Assembly (NCBI GenBank): GCA_019454045.1
Contig: SKCR01034816.1
Span: 1 to 64,000, forward strand
DNA: 64,000 nucleotides
Direction of reading: 5' to 3'
Origin: Zanthoxylum bungeanum
Lineage: Eukaryota > Streptophyta > Magnoliopsida > Sapindales > Rutaceae
The notes under the pieces are model-generated. The model was not told the DNA's origin. It searched no databases and was given only the letters and a program-made list of their open reading frames with translations. Of the stretch, positions 50,717-61,091 are shown piece by piece (position 1 is the stretch's first letter; every line of letters starts with the position of its first letter). Position numbers and translations under genes: made by a program.

Positions 50717-52861
50717 TGTAGGGGTTTTTCAGGGGTTAATCCGGTAACGCAGCGGAAGCGGTGAAAATCCGATTTTCACATTTCAAAACTTTTTCTCGGA
50801 TTAATTAAATAAACATATTTATTTAATATTCCAATAATCAAATTATGAAATAAAATTCAATAAATCATATTTAAGTGAATTTACCAAATTACCCTTACTT
50901 GGTATTTTGTCCATTTTAGTCCGAAATTGATCTAATCAATTTTTAATGATTCTAAATCATTTCTAAGATGAACTTATCATGTTCAAAACATCAAAACACC
51001 AAAAACACAAAAAATCCCATTTTTCTTCATCAATGCCGTGAGCACCTCCAAGGTGCCAAAATGTACCATTTGTCATTTCATACTTTAAAACACATCCAAA
51101 TGTAATCCAATCAACATGAAACTTTATATGCATCATATACACATCCAAATGCACAACATATATGAAAATCCCCAAATTTGGAATTGGTCATGAACCCTAA
51201 TTCTTCAATTTCATCAAATTGGACAAATAGACCAAATTGGTTAAATCAAATGTTTCAATCATCATTCTTCCATCCAATCCAAGTCTCAACACAATGAAAC
51301 AACTCAAGATCAAATCTAGATCATTTAAGAGTGGGTCAATAACTCTAGATTAGCAACATGGTTTCCAAAACCTTAAAAGAAAGTTTATTACTACAATAGT
51401 TATACACTTCCTTCATCACACATGCTTCACACTTCACCAAAAATTTCCATCAACAAAAACCACAAGGAACAAAGAAAGAAACAACTTAAGAATATCATAT
51501 ATTAAAGCCTAGAACCTAAGGAACAAATTCCTTACTAATAGCAAGTTTGAGAAACTTACTAAATTTCCAAGCCTTTTTGATTTTGTCTTTCTTTTTCTCA
51601 AAGTTCCTTTAGCTTCTTCAATGGAGATTTATGTTTTGTGAAATGTATTAGGTTAACCAAATGAAAAGCAAATGAAAACAATATATACTTGTGCAAAAAA
51701 AAGCCTTGGCCGAAATCAATAACAAGCAAATGAAAATAACTCATTTTGACTATTAATTAATGTGTATTTAATTAATCAAATATTAAATGTAAATACACAA
51801 TAATTAAGCAAATGACTATTTAGTTCTTTTAGCATGTATATTGCGTTTAACCTTTAAACGACTTTATAAATAATCAATATTATTTATTAATGTTGCTCTA
51901 GTGCTCTACGAGTATGTTTCATTATTGAGACTCTCTAGATTCAGGTATATCCGTCACGAAATCTAATTTCGTGTCCATAATCTATCCACCCGTAGATTAT
52001 GACGATCACGGATAATCTCGCTGAACCATACAGGTCGAGGTCATGACAAATGTATAATTCCTCCGTCACAGATATCCGGATAAATCCCAGAGATATAGAT
52101 GTAAACGCCAAATCTCTATCGGGATTATCCAGTCGACTATTCTATTAGCAATCTCAAAAAGAATGTTTAGAATAGCTTCTAAACTTTACCACGGGCCCAT
52201 GGTTTTATCTGATTGCTAATCATATGGACTACCTATGCTCTGATACACAGAACTGATGGATCCTATCTTGATACACATAGGACACCCTGAGGATCTATCT
52301 ACACCCAACGAACAGGCGGAGGTCTGATCTAAATAGATCGGTGACGTGACTTCCGTCTAAGTGTAGAAGATGTCTCATGTGCCCACAATGGCATCTCAAG
52401 TCTAAGAATCACAAGTGCTACTCAACCCAAGAAGATTCTTATTGACGCTGGTGTACCATCTATTAAGAATCTTCGGTGAGTCGTTCAGTGTTTATCCGCT
52501 ATAAACACTCACACGTCTATACTAGTCTCCAAGACTAATGGTTCATTGAGAAACCATTGGAATTATATATTCCAGTATACGACATGTACCGGTCTCAACG
52601 GGTTTACTTTACTGACCAAGTAGTGTAAACCTTGACCAGGAACTGTCTGAGAATGACAACGTCATGATACTTCTCAATGTCCGTTGCGACGCTTTTGCAA
52701 CTGTATCATGACTAATCATTCTAGGGTCATTACGTCTTTACCATATAGAAAGATAGATTATATTATAAAAACTGCATATATTATTCATAATAATAATGTT
52801 TTACAGAAGTATTCAACAGAAATACAACCGGGAATTGGCGCTCTGAGCTCCAACCCCAACA
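50717..52861 (-). repeat. 5' LTR of Copia-5
   Basis: 2145 bp, matching the 3' LTR except for an internal deletion of about 260 bp at about 51722 and a diverged block near 52587-52607. Confidence 0.95.
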
Positions 52862-53230
52862 GTTACGTATCGTCATCCCCCAAGCCACAGAAACTAGGAT
52901 CTAGGAGTGTTAAGTATCGTCGTCCCCTAGTCCTGCTCTACATGTGCACATGTTTAATTCGTCAATTCTAGTAACCGTCAATTCTAAGGTGGGGTTTTCC
53001 CACATGCCTCCAAATCAAATCTATGTCCGTTAATTCCAAAAACCTCTAGATTGGATTTTCTCCCCAATCTCAAAATTCATAGAAATCATACTTTCAAAAT
53101 CACAATTTGTCAAATCATTCTCATTTTTAAAAGTAACTGGATATCAAACTTGGCTAACGCCATATTTCGTAAAAGTAAGTCTCAATTCAAAAGCATATAA
53201 ATAAAATCAATTTGAAAAAAGGGGTCCACT
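52862..53230 (+). repeat. LTR-like sequence with hairpin repeats, right part
   Basis: Continues from 43615 after the duplicated GTTAC. It completes the split hairpin unit (CCCCAAG at 52878-52884) and has a sixth unit, CTAGGAG/CCCCTAG (52901-52907 with 52924-52930). The following 300 bp are not recognised. Confidence 0.5.
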
Positions 53231-54668
53231 CATTAATTTGGAGTCCAGCTAGTATTACTTCACTTCGCCGAAGAAATTTACGGTTTCTACGATGATCTAT
53301 AATGGATAAACTTGATTAGAATGTAGGTTGTGGGATTTCTTAATTCAAGCAATTTCAATCACTACATGGCGTATCATACTTGTATCATGATTTAATGTAT
53401 GTATGCGAGCTAATACGAGACTCCTGGTAGATTCGCCTCATAGTACGAAAATCAAGAGATAGGTTATTGCAAAATTGTAATTGGCATAGCAAGTGAATTC
53501 TCAAGGTACATAATATTTGCATGTATTTGAGTAACGACCCTTGAAAGCAAAAGAAAAAAGTGTATAAACTTTACCCAAGACCAAATCATCAACATCAATG
53601 TTAATAACAGAGAGTTCTGTTGGGTCACCAAGTTGCATGCAATTAAACCTAAATCCTTCGCCAATTGAGGAGGACCACTAGGAAACTACCCGGAAGCAAC
53701 GTTTTGAGTACCAGCGTCATTAGTAGACAACATCAGCAAGCTAAGAAGTCCTAAGCCCCATAGATAAGCAGAAATAGTGGAATGTTGAGAGAGAAGCTCA
53801 TAAGCAGTGGAAGTTTGGCAAGGAAAATATAGAGGGTTAAGTAGCTACGTGATGAGAAAGAATATTCAAATTAAGTCAAACAAGTGTCGTTAAGGAGTAT
53901 CGAGTACAAGCATTGTTAATAATGACAAGTACCACTCCTGTAAACTTATCGATTCCGAAAAAGGAAGTATGAGAAGCCTAACCGTGAGTCACCAATATCT
54001 CCAGTGAAAGTCAACAGTACTAACTAAGAAGAACTTGATCGAATATAACCAAAAAATTTAGAGACAATAATTTCCTTGGAGACAAAGAAGATTGATCATA
54101 ACTGGAGGTTCGGAAATGACGAATTCCAGGATACCTAGCAAATATCTTATGAATTGAAAATGAGGTAGTACCTCTTAGTAAAGAACTTAAGGGAGAATCA
54201 CTGAAGCCACGAATTCTGAAGCAGTTCACCCAAGTATGAATAGAAGTACGATGCATGAGTAGATATTAAGAAAGATAGAGAATATCATTTACTTACTAGT
54301 CAAGTGAAGAGTGATCAGCTAGGCAAAAACCTTCATTGTTAAGTCAAATAGAAGTCTTGTTGATACAAAATAGTTACAGCAAAATAAGAGTTCACACAAA
54401 CAAGTTAGTATACAGCTCTAGTTATAACTCCCAAGTCATGACATTCCAAGTTCAGTGGGATCATCACATTATCCTATGGTGTAATGATGGCACCCGAAAA
54501 ATTGTTGGGAAATGGTATAATAAAATGGATAGAAAGAAGATGGGTATATAGTCAGTTAAAGCTGGTAGTTTATAAGGAACCCATAAATCCTGTGATCTAT
54601 GATAAGATCCCAAGTTTAAAGAGGATTCGAGGACGAATCCTATTTATGGGGGGGGGGGGGGGAGAATT
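53231..54668 (+). pseudogene. Probable decayed gypsy internal end with polypurine tract
   Basis: There are no long frames. The last 60 bp read R-x-R-G-R-I-L-type codons (ATTCGAGGACGAATCC) and then a 15-G tract with GAGAATT (54648-54668). This is the usual junction before a gypsy 3' LTR (gag-pol end, G-rich tract, TGTAAC). The rest, including frames at 53464-53664 and 54020-54256, is not recognisable. Confidence 0.45.
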
Positions 54669-55250
54669 TGTAACGACCGGTAGTCTCAACTACTGTTGCA
54701 CTGTAGTACTGTTCCATCGCGGAACGAGTGTTATGTAACATAAATTATGTTCGATCATATATACATTCATGGAACGACTTTGGCGATAAAATGGTAAATT
54801 CTTTGAAACTTCCATGCGAAATTATGCGATGTTCCACTACGAACAGCTCATGGTATTTGGGCCGTAACTTTCTCATACGAACTCCGATCTTCATGAATTT
54901 TATATCGTCGGAAAGCTAAGGTCGAGATATACAACTTTCAAGTTGAATATTGTTCTAAATTCGGAACAAAAGTAAGCCAAAAATACAGATAAAAAAATTC
55001 AGATGAATAGTACTCGAGGGTCATTCTAGTAGATTCTCAAAATTTCTTCAATTTTCTACACTTTTCCACATTCTTCATAATATCAAATAAGCCATAGTAT
55101 ATAAAGATATCACTATTCAAGATTCCAAAAGATTAGAAGGCAAGAGAAAGAATGAAAAAAACGTAAGATAAAAGAGGAAGAAGAAGAAGAAGAAAAGAGA
55201 AAGAAAGAAAAGAGAAGAGGAAGAGAAAAGAAGAAAAGCAAAGAGGTAAA
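54669..55250 (+). repeat. Gypsy-type 3' LTR, right edge uncertain
   Basis: Starts TGTAACGACCGGTAG directly after the G tract. It contains GGCCGTAACTTTCTCATACG, ATATCGTCGGAAAGCTAAGG and a purine-rich (GAA)n stretch near 55140-55235, usual in Ty3/gypsy LTRs of plants. No partner LTR is in the window. Confidence 0.6.
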
Positions 55251-55329
55251 TATAATCATAAACTTTTTTTTTTTTTAAAGTTTCATTAATTTTTACTAAT
55301 AATAATAATCATTTTATTCTTTTTAACAG

Positions 55330-55935
55330 AGTAGCACATGTGATGTGCAGTCATTTCTAGAGTTTTTCCAAGTGACTTACTACAATGAGAAGAAAAAATG
55401 GATCAATAAAGAAGTCGAACGCTTCTACGTAAGTTTAAGTATTTAAAATAAATTAAATATATTTTTCAATTTAATTTTTTTCTTTTCAAGTTCGAACATT
55501 AACTTCAATTTTTTTTAAACAAAACGAAATGGTGGAGGTCCAGTGACAAACTTAGGAGACAGGGTCCGACCCTCTACTAGATGAGGAATTGTCGCAATTG
55601 GTTTTCAAGAACCAGATAGCGTACAATGTCGGACTTGGCACTCGTAAGAAGCCGACGTCATCTGGACGAATTGTTGTTTCTTCTCCTGCTGACCTGTGCC
55701 TTCGAGAACAACGAGTCAGCACCCATGACAAGTTGGAAAATACCAAAGAAGAGCTGGACAATACCGAAGAAGAGCTGAAGAAGAATCAGGAGAAGGTAGT
55801 GTAGATCGAGGAGGACCACCAAAGGAATATGTAGAAGTTCGACCAGCAGATGAGGTCTTTCAGGCAGATACTGGAGGCCTCACTCGGCCAGAATGCATTG
55901 GGCTCGATCGCCCGTCTATCACAGCAGCAATAATT
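55330..55935 (+). pseudogene. C-terminal end of a CACTA (En/Spm) transposase-type gene
   Basis: A short exon-like frame (about 55348-55431, Y-Y-N-E-K-K-K-W) ends at a GTAAGT donor. A second frame, 55589-55804, reads A-Y-N-V-G-L-G-T-R-K-K-P, resembling the G-Y-S-K-G-L-G-W-G-P-K-P block of the plant Transposase_24 family. It continues as a Glu/Lys-rich coiled coil past a stop to S-R-L-S-Q-Q-Q near 55932. It precedes the CACTA terminus on the same strand. Truncated and broken. Confidence 0.6.
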
Positions 55936-56164
55936 TTTATTTTCATTTTTTTATAAATATTCACAGCATCAGCGACGGTTAATAAACTATGTATTTATTT
56001 TATTTAATAAGTTTTAATTATAAATTTAATTTATAATAACAAAAATAATTAATAAAATAAAAATAATTGTACTATTATTCGGTAAATTTTTTTTTATAAT
56101 AATATTTTTTGAAATAAAAAATCGAATGTTTTGAAGTAAAAATAATTGAAATAATAAATTTCTT

Positions 56165-56493
56165 ATACCCTTTAGTATCGAATTATTCGACGCTAAAAGT
56201 AATAAAATAATATTTATATTTTAATATTTTATATCTTTTAGCATCGAAAATATTCGTCGCCAAAATACGTCATTTAGCGTCGAAAAATAATATTTTTCGT
56301 CGACATATTTTGGAAGTAAAATGTTATACTTTAGCATTGAAATGTTATATTTCGACGCTAATTATCTTTCTCGTCAATGTGTTGACGTCCAAATTTAGCA
56401 TCGAAAATATTCGACGTTAATAACCTTTAGCGTCAATTTTGATTATTTTAGCGTCGGTATATTTCGACTCTAAAGACCTTATTTTTTGTAGTG
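56165..56493 (+). mobile_element. CACTA transposon right terminus with subterminal repeats
   Basis: The end reads ATTTTTTGTAGTG at 56481-56493, the reverse complement of a CACTACAAAAAAT terminus. About ten copies of TTTAGCGTCGAA-like motifs in both orientations crowd 56170-56475, the typical subterminal array. No left CACTA terminus is present upstream, so the element is truncated or interrupted. Confidence 0.8.
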
Positions 56494-57180
56494 CCTGTCC
56501 CACACCGATCTCGTCCCGTCCCATCTTTATTGCGATTTAGGAAGAAAATTTATCCTGAATTAATCCCGATCAGTTTTTGAATCAGGAAGAAAAATCATCC
56601 CAAATCCCGATTGAGATTTGAGATTTTTGAGCTAAAATTCTAGATTTTTAAGTCTGGGAAAGTTTTGCTTAATTTTAAAACATAGAGAAAATTTGTTTAG
56701 TTTCACCAAACCTATGTGGGAATTTGGCTTATTTTTCTATTTTCACATCACACTGTCTCGCGAATTATTTGATTATGATACATGCACAAAAAGAGTTCAA
56801 ATACTTGCATAAAAATATTAAAATACAAATTTTTTTTCATTAAATGATAAAATAATTTTTTATTTATACTTTTTTTTATGTACTTTTATGTGCATAAATT
56901 ATTTTCATTGATTAAAACAATAAGAAAAATAGAAGAAAGAAACGTATACATAGCTTTATTGCCAATCAAACAAAATAGTGACAAAAAATACATAATATGT
57001 TATTATATTACACAACGCATTCCTAACTATTTATAAGTTTATAACAACATAACAACAACAAAAAATGAAGAAAAATGATATATTTTTATTTTTTAGTGAT
57101 ATTTAGTTTTTTTTATTTTTTGTTATTTTTTGTTTTTTTTAAGGTTTTTGTGTTATTTTCTGTTCAAATACAAATGGGGT
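56494..57180. other. Spacer downstream of the methyltransferase gene
   Basis: AT-rich with T runs. A copy of GATCTCGTCCCGTCCCATC and short CCCGAT/ATCGGG-like blocks near 56505-56640 may be an old DNA transposon piece, but no ends were found. Polyadenylation of the methyltransferase mRNA (minus strand) would fall here; no single signal stands out. Confidence 0.35.
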
Positions 57181-58487
57181 CTACTTGAAAAACTCCATGA
57201 TGTAGAGATTACAAACACAACATGCAAAATTAATACCCTTGAATCCAGCTCCAATTGCCAAATTTGTGAACTCTTTTTTTGTTCGTTCCCTTCCTCCTCC
57301 ATCTCTAGTCATCAAAAGTACATCCAAGAGGGATGTTTCTCTTGCGGAAGAGCTTATCTCAGGTATTTCTGGAACTATCGAATTCATAATAATGACCTTC
57401 CCGTTATCTGGAATTGCTTTGTAGCAGTTTTTCAATATACTCAAGCAGTGATCATCATCCCAACAATGAAGTATCCACTGTAAATTTCCATATTCATTAT
57501 GTCAGTGAAAATGTCTACCAAAAAGGAACAGCATTGATAATCTATATATGCCTTCATTTCTTTCATGTAAATTACCTTCATCAGAACGACATCTCCTTTT
57601 GGAACGCTTTCGAACATATTTCCCCCTACATGCACCACACCTGCAACAATTAAACTCTCTGAGAATCATGTGAATTGATGATTGTTTTAAAAACTAATAA
57701 TAACTTATACTTACCAGGATATGATGGAGCATCTTGTACAACATGAGGCAAGTCAAAGTTAATGGCCTTAATATGGGGATATTTGGAAGTAATCATACTG
57801 AGGGTGACACCAAAGCCTCCACCAACATCGACAAGTCGCTTAACGTTCTCAAAGCCCTTGTAATGCTCCAGGATTCTCTTCATAGCTATGGTTGAGTGAT
57901 TAAACATTGCCCTATGGTAAATTTCATTGAATCTGGTGTTGCTTGAAGCATACTCAAATATGTGCATTCCATGCACCCTATCGAATGGTATCCCTCCTTC
58001 AACCACAGCATCTTTCATTCCCAACCTACTTGTTGAAAATTGACTACGTTATTGCTATAACATACAAAGTGTACATAAAATTTAAAATTTGAAAAAACAA
58101 TAAAAGCAAATGTATATACCAGCTCTCAAGGAAGACCTTGTCGAGAGGCAAGGCCATGAAGTGACCCAATGAGGCATCATCTTTATCACTGACAAAATAT
58201 TTGGACACAGAAGTAAGACCATACATCGTCTTGTCACCAGAAACAGAGCACTCAAGCACACGGTAGCTGACCAGAAGCCTAAGCATTCGGTCAAGCATCA
58301 CTGGTGCTTTTGTGTTTTGTGCTTGTAAGAGGGCTGCGATCTCTGAGGCAGAGAGTTTGCCAGCTTTGGCTATCGTTTCAAAAACGCCAAGCTGAATAGC
58401 TGCTTGAGTAGCCATGGGCAGCACTATCCCCATTGCTAGCTGCATGGCATATGAATAGCTCTCTTCTTCTTCTGATAAAGGACTCAT
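57181..58487 (-). CDS. COMT-like SAM-dependent O-methyltransferase, 4 exons
   Basis: Exons on the minus strand are 58487-58120, 58025-57715, 57640-57576 and 57477-57181; all introns are GT-AG and the spliced frame is 346 codons, near the family's usual length. Residues about 20-110 form the plant dimerisation domain. The SAM-binding motif V-D-V-G-G-G is at 188-193. The catalytic His is His252 (W-I-L-H), and Glu312 in G-R-E-R-T is kept. Unlike alfalfa COMT, the residue after the catalytic His is Cys253 (Asp in COMT) and the second acidic residue is Asn280 (Glu in COMT). It may therefore be a divergent COMT-like enzyme, possibly with another phenolic or an amine substrate, rather than the lignin enzyme. 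No frameshift is seen. A TATA box lies about 95 bp upstream. Confidence 0.93.
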
Positions 58488-58578
58488 TTGCTAATTTCTT
58501 AGTTTCTTTGCTTCTGTTTTTGGATGAGTAGTATTGCTTCTTTTCGTGTTTTGTAATTGAGAACTTTGAGGGATTCCA

Positions 58579-58586
58579 TTTATATA
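58579..58586 (-). promoter_or_regulatory. TATA box of the methyltransferase gene
   Basis: TATATAAA on the minus strand, about 92-99 bp before the ATG at 58487, giving a 5' UTR of roughly 60 nt. Confidence 0.55.
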
Positions 58587-58770
58587 GAACCAGACCTGAG
58601 ATATATTCCTCCAATCATGATTTAGTGTGAACTAAGTTTATAAAAATAACAACTATCACGATTTATCGAATATAAACCTTATTTAAATCCCACTTATCTA
58701 TTACTCATAGATCTTATTTCAAGCTCCTCAATCCATATCTACGGTATGAAGTAATTCTTCAGTCCAATTG

Positions 58771-59110
58771 AGGTATGGATGACGTGATAACACCAAAAAA
58801 TTAGTAAATGACATGTATGATTTAATATCTATATTTTTAGTTGTTTTTTAATATTTTAGCACGCGTGGCAAATTGATGATTGGATTATTTTACGGATGAC
58901 GTTATACCTCCGTTATATTGTAGATTTTCTCCTACAACATGAGAAAATCTACAATACAACGAAGGTACCACGTCATTCTGCAACAATCCAATAATTCATT
59001 GTCACGCGTGCTAAAATGTTAAAAAAAACTAAAAAAGTAGATATTAAATCATACATATAATTTACTAATTTGTTGATGATAATTTATTAGTGATACCACA
59101 TCCGTGCCTC
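58771..59110. mobile_element. Palindromic MITE upstream of the methyltransferase gene
   Basis: Two arms of about 160 bp are inverted copies around a centre near 58940. The core reads TGTAGATTTTCTCC then TGAGAAAATCTACA; outer matches include GGATTATTTT/AACAATCCAATAA, TTTTAGCACGCGTG/CACGCGTGCTAAAA and GAGGTATGGATG/CATCCGTGCCTC at the ends. It is a foldback, non-autonomous DNA element. Target duplication is unclear. Confidence 0.85.
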
Positions 59111-59446
59111 TCTTCCGCCAAATATAAACTTCAAGTCAAAGTTGATAGGTAGACTATTGAAACACTTTATTTGAACAAATATTCAACTCCTAATTAGTAC
59201 AATATGTAACTTCTCGATATTATATTTGGCAGTCCATGTGAAATGCATTTGCGTAATTATTGGCAATGATGTCAATTCTCATGTATTATTCGACAATAAA
59301 ATATTATATATTAAATTAATAATTATTCTAAAGATAAGAGAAATGAGCATACCAAGTCATCCTTGCCTGCCGACATTTCATTTTTTGCCACATACATTCA
59401 TTTGGATCTGAATTAAAAGTTTTTATCACTCGACTCTTTTTGTTTT
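59111..59446. other. Spacer without recognised feature
   Basis: AT-rich. No gene, repeat end or regulatory site could be supported. Confidence 0.4.
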
Positions 59447-59593
59447 TGTGGGTAAGTATATCGAGTAGTATATCCATTTGTTTTGATATCTCCGTCTTAA
59501 AGGGAGTATGATTTTATTTTTGTGGGTAAGTATATCGAGTAGTATATCCATTTGTTTTGATATCTCCATCTTAAGGGAGTAGGATTAAGGAGG
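59447..59593 (+). repeat. 74-bp tandem duplication at the end of a copia internal region
   Basis: TGTGGGTAAGTATATCGAG starts at 59447 and again at 59521, and the copies match to the CTTAA(A)GGGAGTA block. A related stretch (GAGTAGTATATCAATTTG) occurs at the very end of the window, about 63972, where it follows a purine-rich AAAAAGGGGGAGA. Confidence 0.85.
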
Positions 59594-59887
59594 AGTAGTA
59601 TATCTACCTATACATGCATGAGAGTTTTATGAATTTTGACTGCTTTATATGTTCTTTATAATCCCTGTGTCTTTCACGGTATGTTATTATTTGTGGATGT
59701 TTCAGGTACGCAGATTTGGTAGCTATTATGGCATTCATTTCAAGACTACTTAGTCAGGTATTAGATCGAGTCTTATTGTAATAAGTCACTGTCTTGATGG
59801 TTGGCAGTTGGCGATTTTTCTTTTTGGGTCTTTTACCGTAGTCTCTGTATTAGGTAGTGTTTTATCACGAAATGCCAAATGGGAGAT
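59594..59887 (+). other. Remnant of a copia internal 3' end with polypurine tract
   Basis: There is no frame. It ends in AAATGGGAGAT (59877-59887), a copia polypurine tract directly before the LTR at 59888. Confidence 0.55.
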
Positions 59888-60978
59888 TGTTAGTTCCAAT
59901 TTTATTGGCAATGTCCGTAACAAAACAAGTTCAATTGAGTCGTAATAAGTCTTGAAGAACTTGAAACAATTGGACTGGTATTTGGCAAAGCTGTGCATGA
60001 AGATCAGACATGTGTTAGTGCTGCGTTCGTTGAAGTCGAACGTGTGGCGTTAGTGTCACGTTCATTGTTGGGTTCGAACGAAACTTGGCAGAATGTTCTC
60101 GTGCTTGGTGCGTCCTTTAGTGTGTTTGAACGAAATATTCCAGAGAGCAAACGTTCGAGGTGCGTTCAAGTAAGCGTTCCAACGAAACCTTCCAGAGAGC
60201 ACACATTCATCATGCGTTCGAGTGGCGTTCGAACGCCCGTGCGTAACTTGGTTATTTTGGACGTGTTTTCAAGCTATTTTTCCTTTAGAAACCCTAGTTC
60301 TTTCCCTATATATATAAAGAAACACATAGCCACCTTCACAGGTGTTGAAAACATATTCTCTCAAAGATGCAAACCTTCATAACTTTTCAACCTATTCTTT
60401 TCTCACCTTGAAGAATTCATTATTTTCATTGTCTTCGCTTTTATGGTGAGATTGATCCTGTTAAACCATCAACAAAAATCAAACCAACTTTCCTAATCCT
60501 TCATAGTTCTCTAGGAGGAAGTTTGGCAATCGGAGTTCTGGCGTTCAGAGTTGCAGAGTTGATCTGCTCAGAGACTTCAGAGGTTATGAAGAAAACCATG
60601 GGGTACGGGCTCGATGAGTTCTTCGAGTTCTTGCAGTCTAGAGGTACTAGAGTCGGTGGAGTTGCCACCATAGGTCTTTTACCATCACTGTCAGTTTTTC
60701 TCTTTATAGTGGATTTGGGCTGGTAGCCCAGATACCCGAAGAGGTTTTTACTCGCATGAGTTTTCCACTTCGTCACCAAAATTATTGTGTTGATTTTGTG
60801 TGATCGATGTTTATTGTCAGCATTATTACTTATTGATTTTATATTCTGCAATATATTATAATTGCTTAGAATTAAGGTTGTTTATTAATTAATTCATAGA
60901 AATAATATTTAGGACTTGTCTTAAAATATTATGTTTATTCCGCATAGGGTCATAACCTTGGTAAAATATGAACTTTCA
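59888..60978 (+). repeat. Copia-6 LTR
   Basis: 1091 bp. It starts TGTTAG after a polypurine tract and ends TTTCA before a tRNA-Met-type primer site (TAGTATCAGAGTC, 60981-60993). So it stands at once as the 3' LTR of the sequence to its left and the 5' LTR of Copia-6. It contains a cluster of CGTTCGAACG-like motifs (60022-60240) and a TATA box. Frames at 59993-60382 and 60523-60726 lie inside it and are not genes. Confidence 0.75.
60306..60317 (+). promoter_or_regulatory. TATA box in the Copia-6 LTR
   Basis: CTATATATATAAAG lies directly after the CGTTCGAACG cluster. It is a plausible LTR core promoter; no experimental start is known. Confidence 0.5.
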
Positions 60979-61091
60979 ATTAGTATCAGAGTCTGACCGT
61001 GATCCTTGACCCGTTAGCTATGGAAAGAAGTTAACCCTTAAATTGTCCCTCATTCTTTGACGGGACTGCAAATTTACATTAGACGGTTTGC

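Larger units (their letters stand above)
43616..52861 (-). mobile_element. Copia-5, complete Ty1/copia retrotransposon
   Basis: 9246 bp with TSD GTTAC (43611-43615 and 52862-52866). LTRs are 43616-46020 and 50717-52861. On the minus strand a primer site matching initiator tRNA-Met (TGGTATCAGAG, 50703-50713) follows the 5' LTR, and the polypurine tract AAATGGGAGATTT precedes the 3' LTR. The interior has recognisable gag, protease, integrase, reverse transcriptase and RNase H in copia order, broken by a handful of frameshifts and stops. It landed in the middle of one hairpin repeat unit. Confidence 0.95.

Noticed and set aside
27085..58487. Biosynthetic cluster formed by the dioxygenase, LOG and methyltransferase
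   Set aside because: The genes are 20-30 kb apart, separated by young transposons, the LOG is element cargo with frameshifts, and no pathway linking them is evident.
59993..60382. 129-codon + strand frame
   Set aside because: It lies wholly inside the Copia-6 LTR across the repeated CGTTCGAACG motifs and the TATA box; no protein similarity is recognised.
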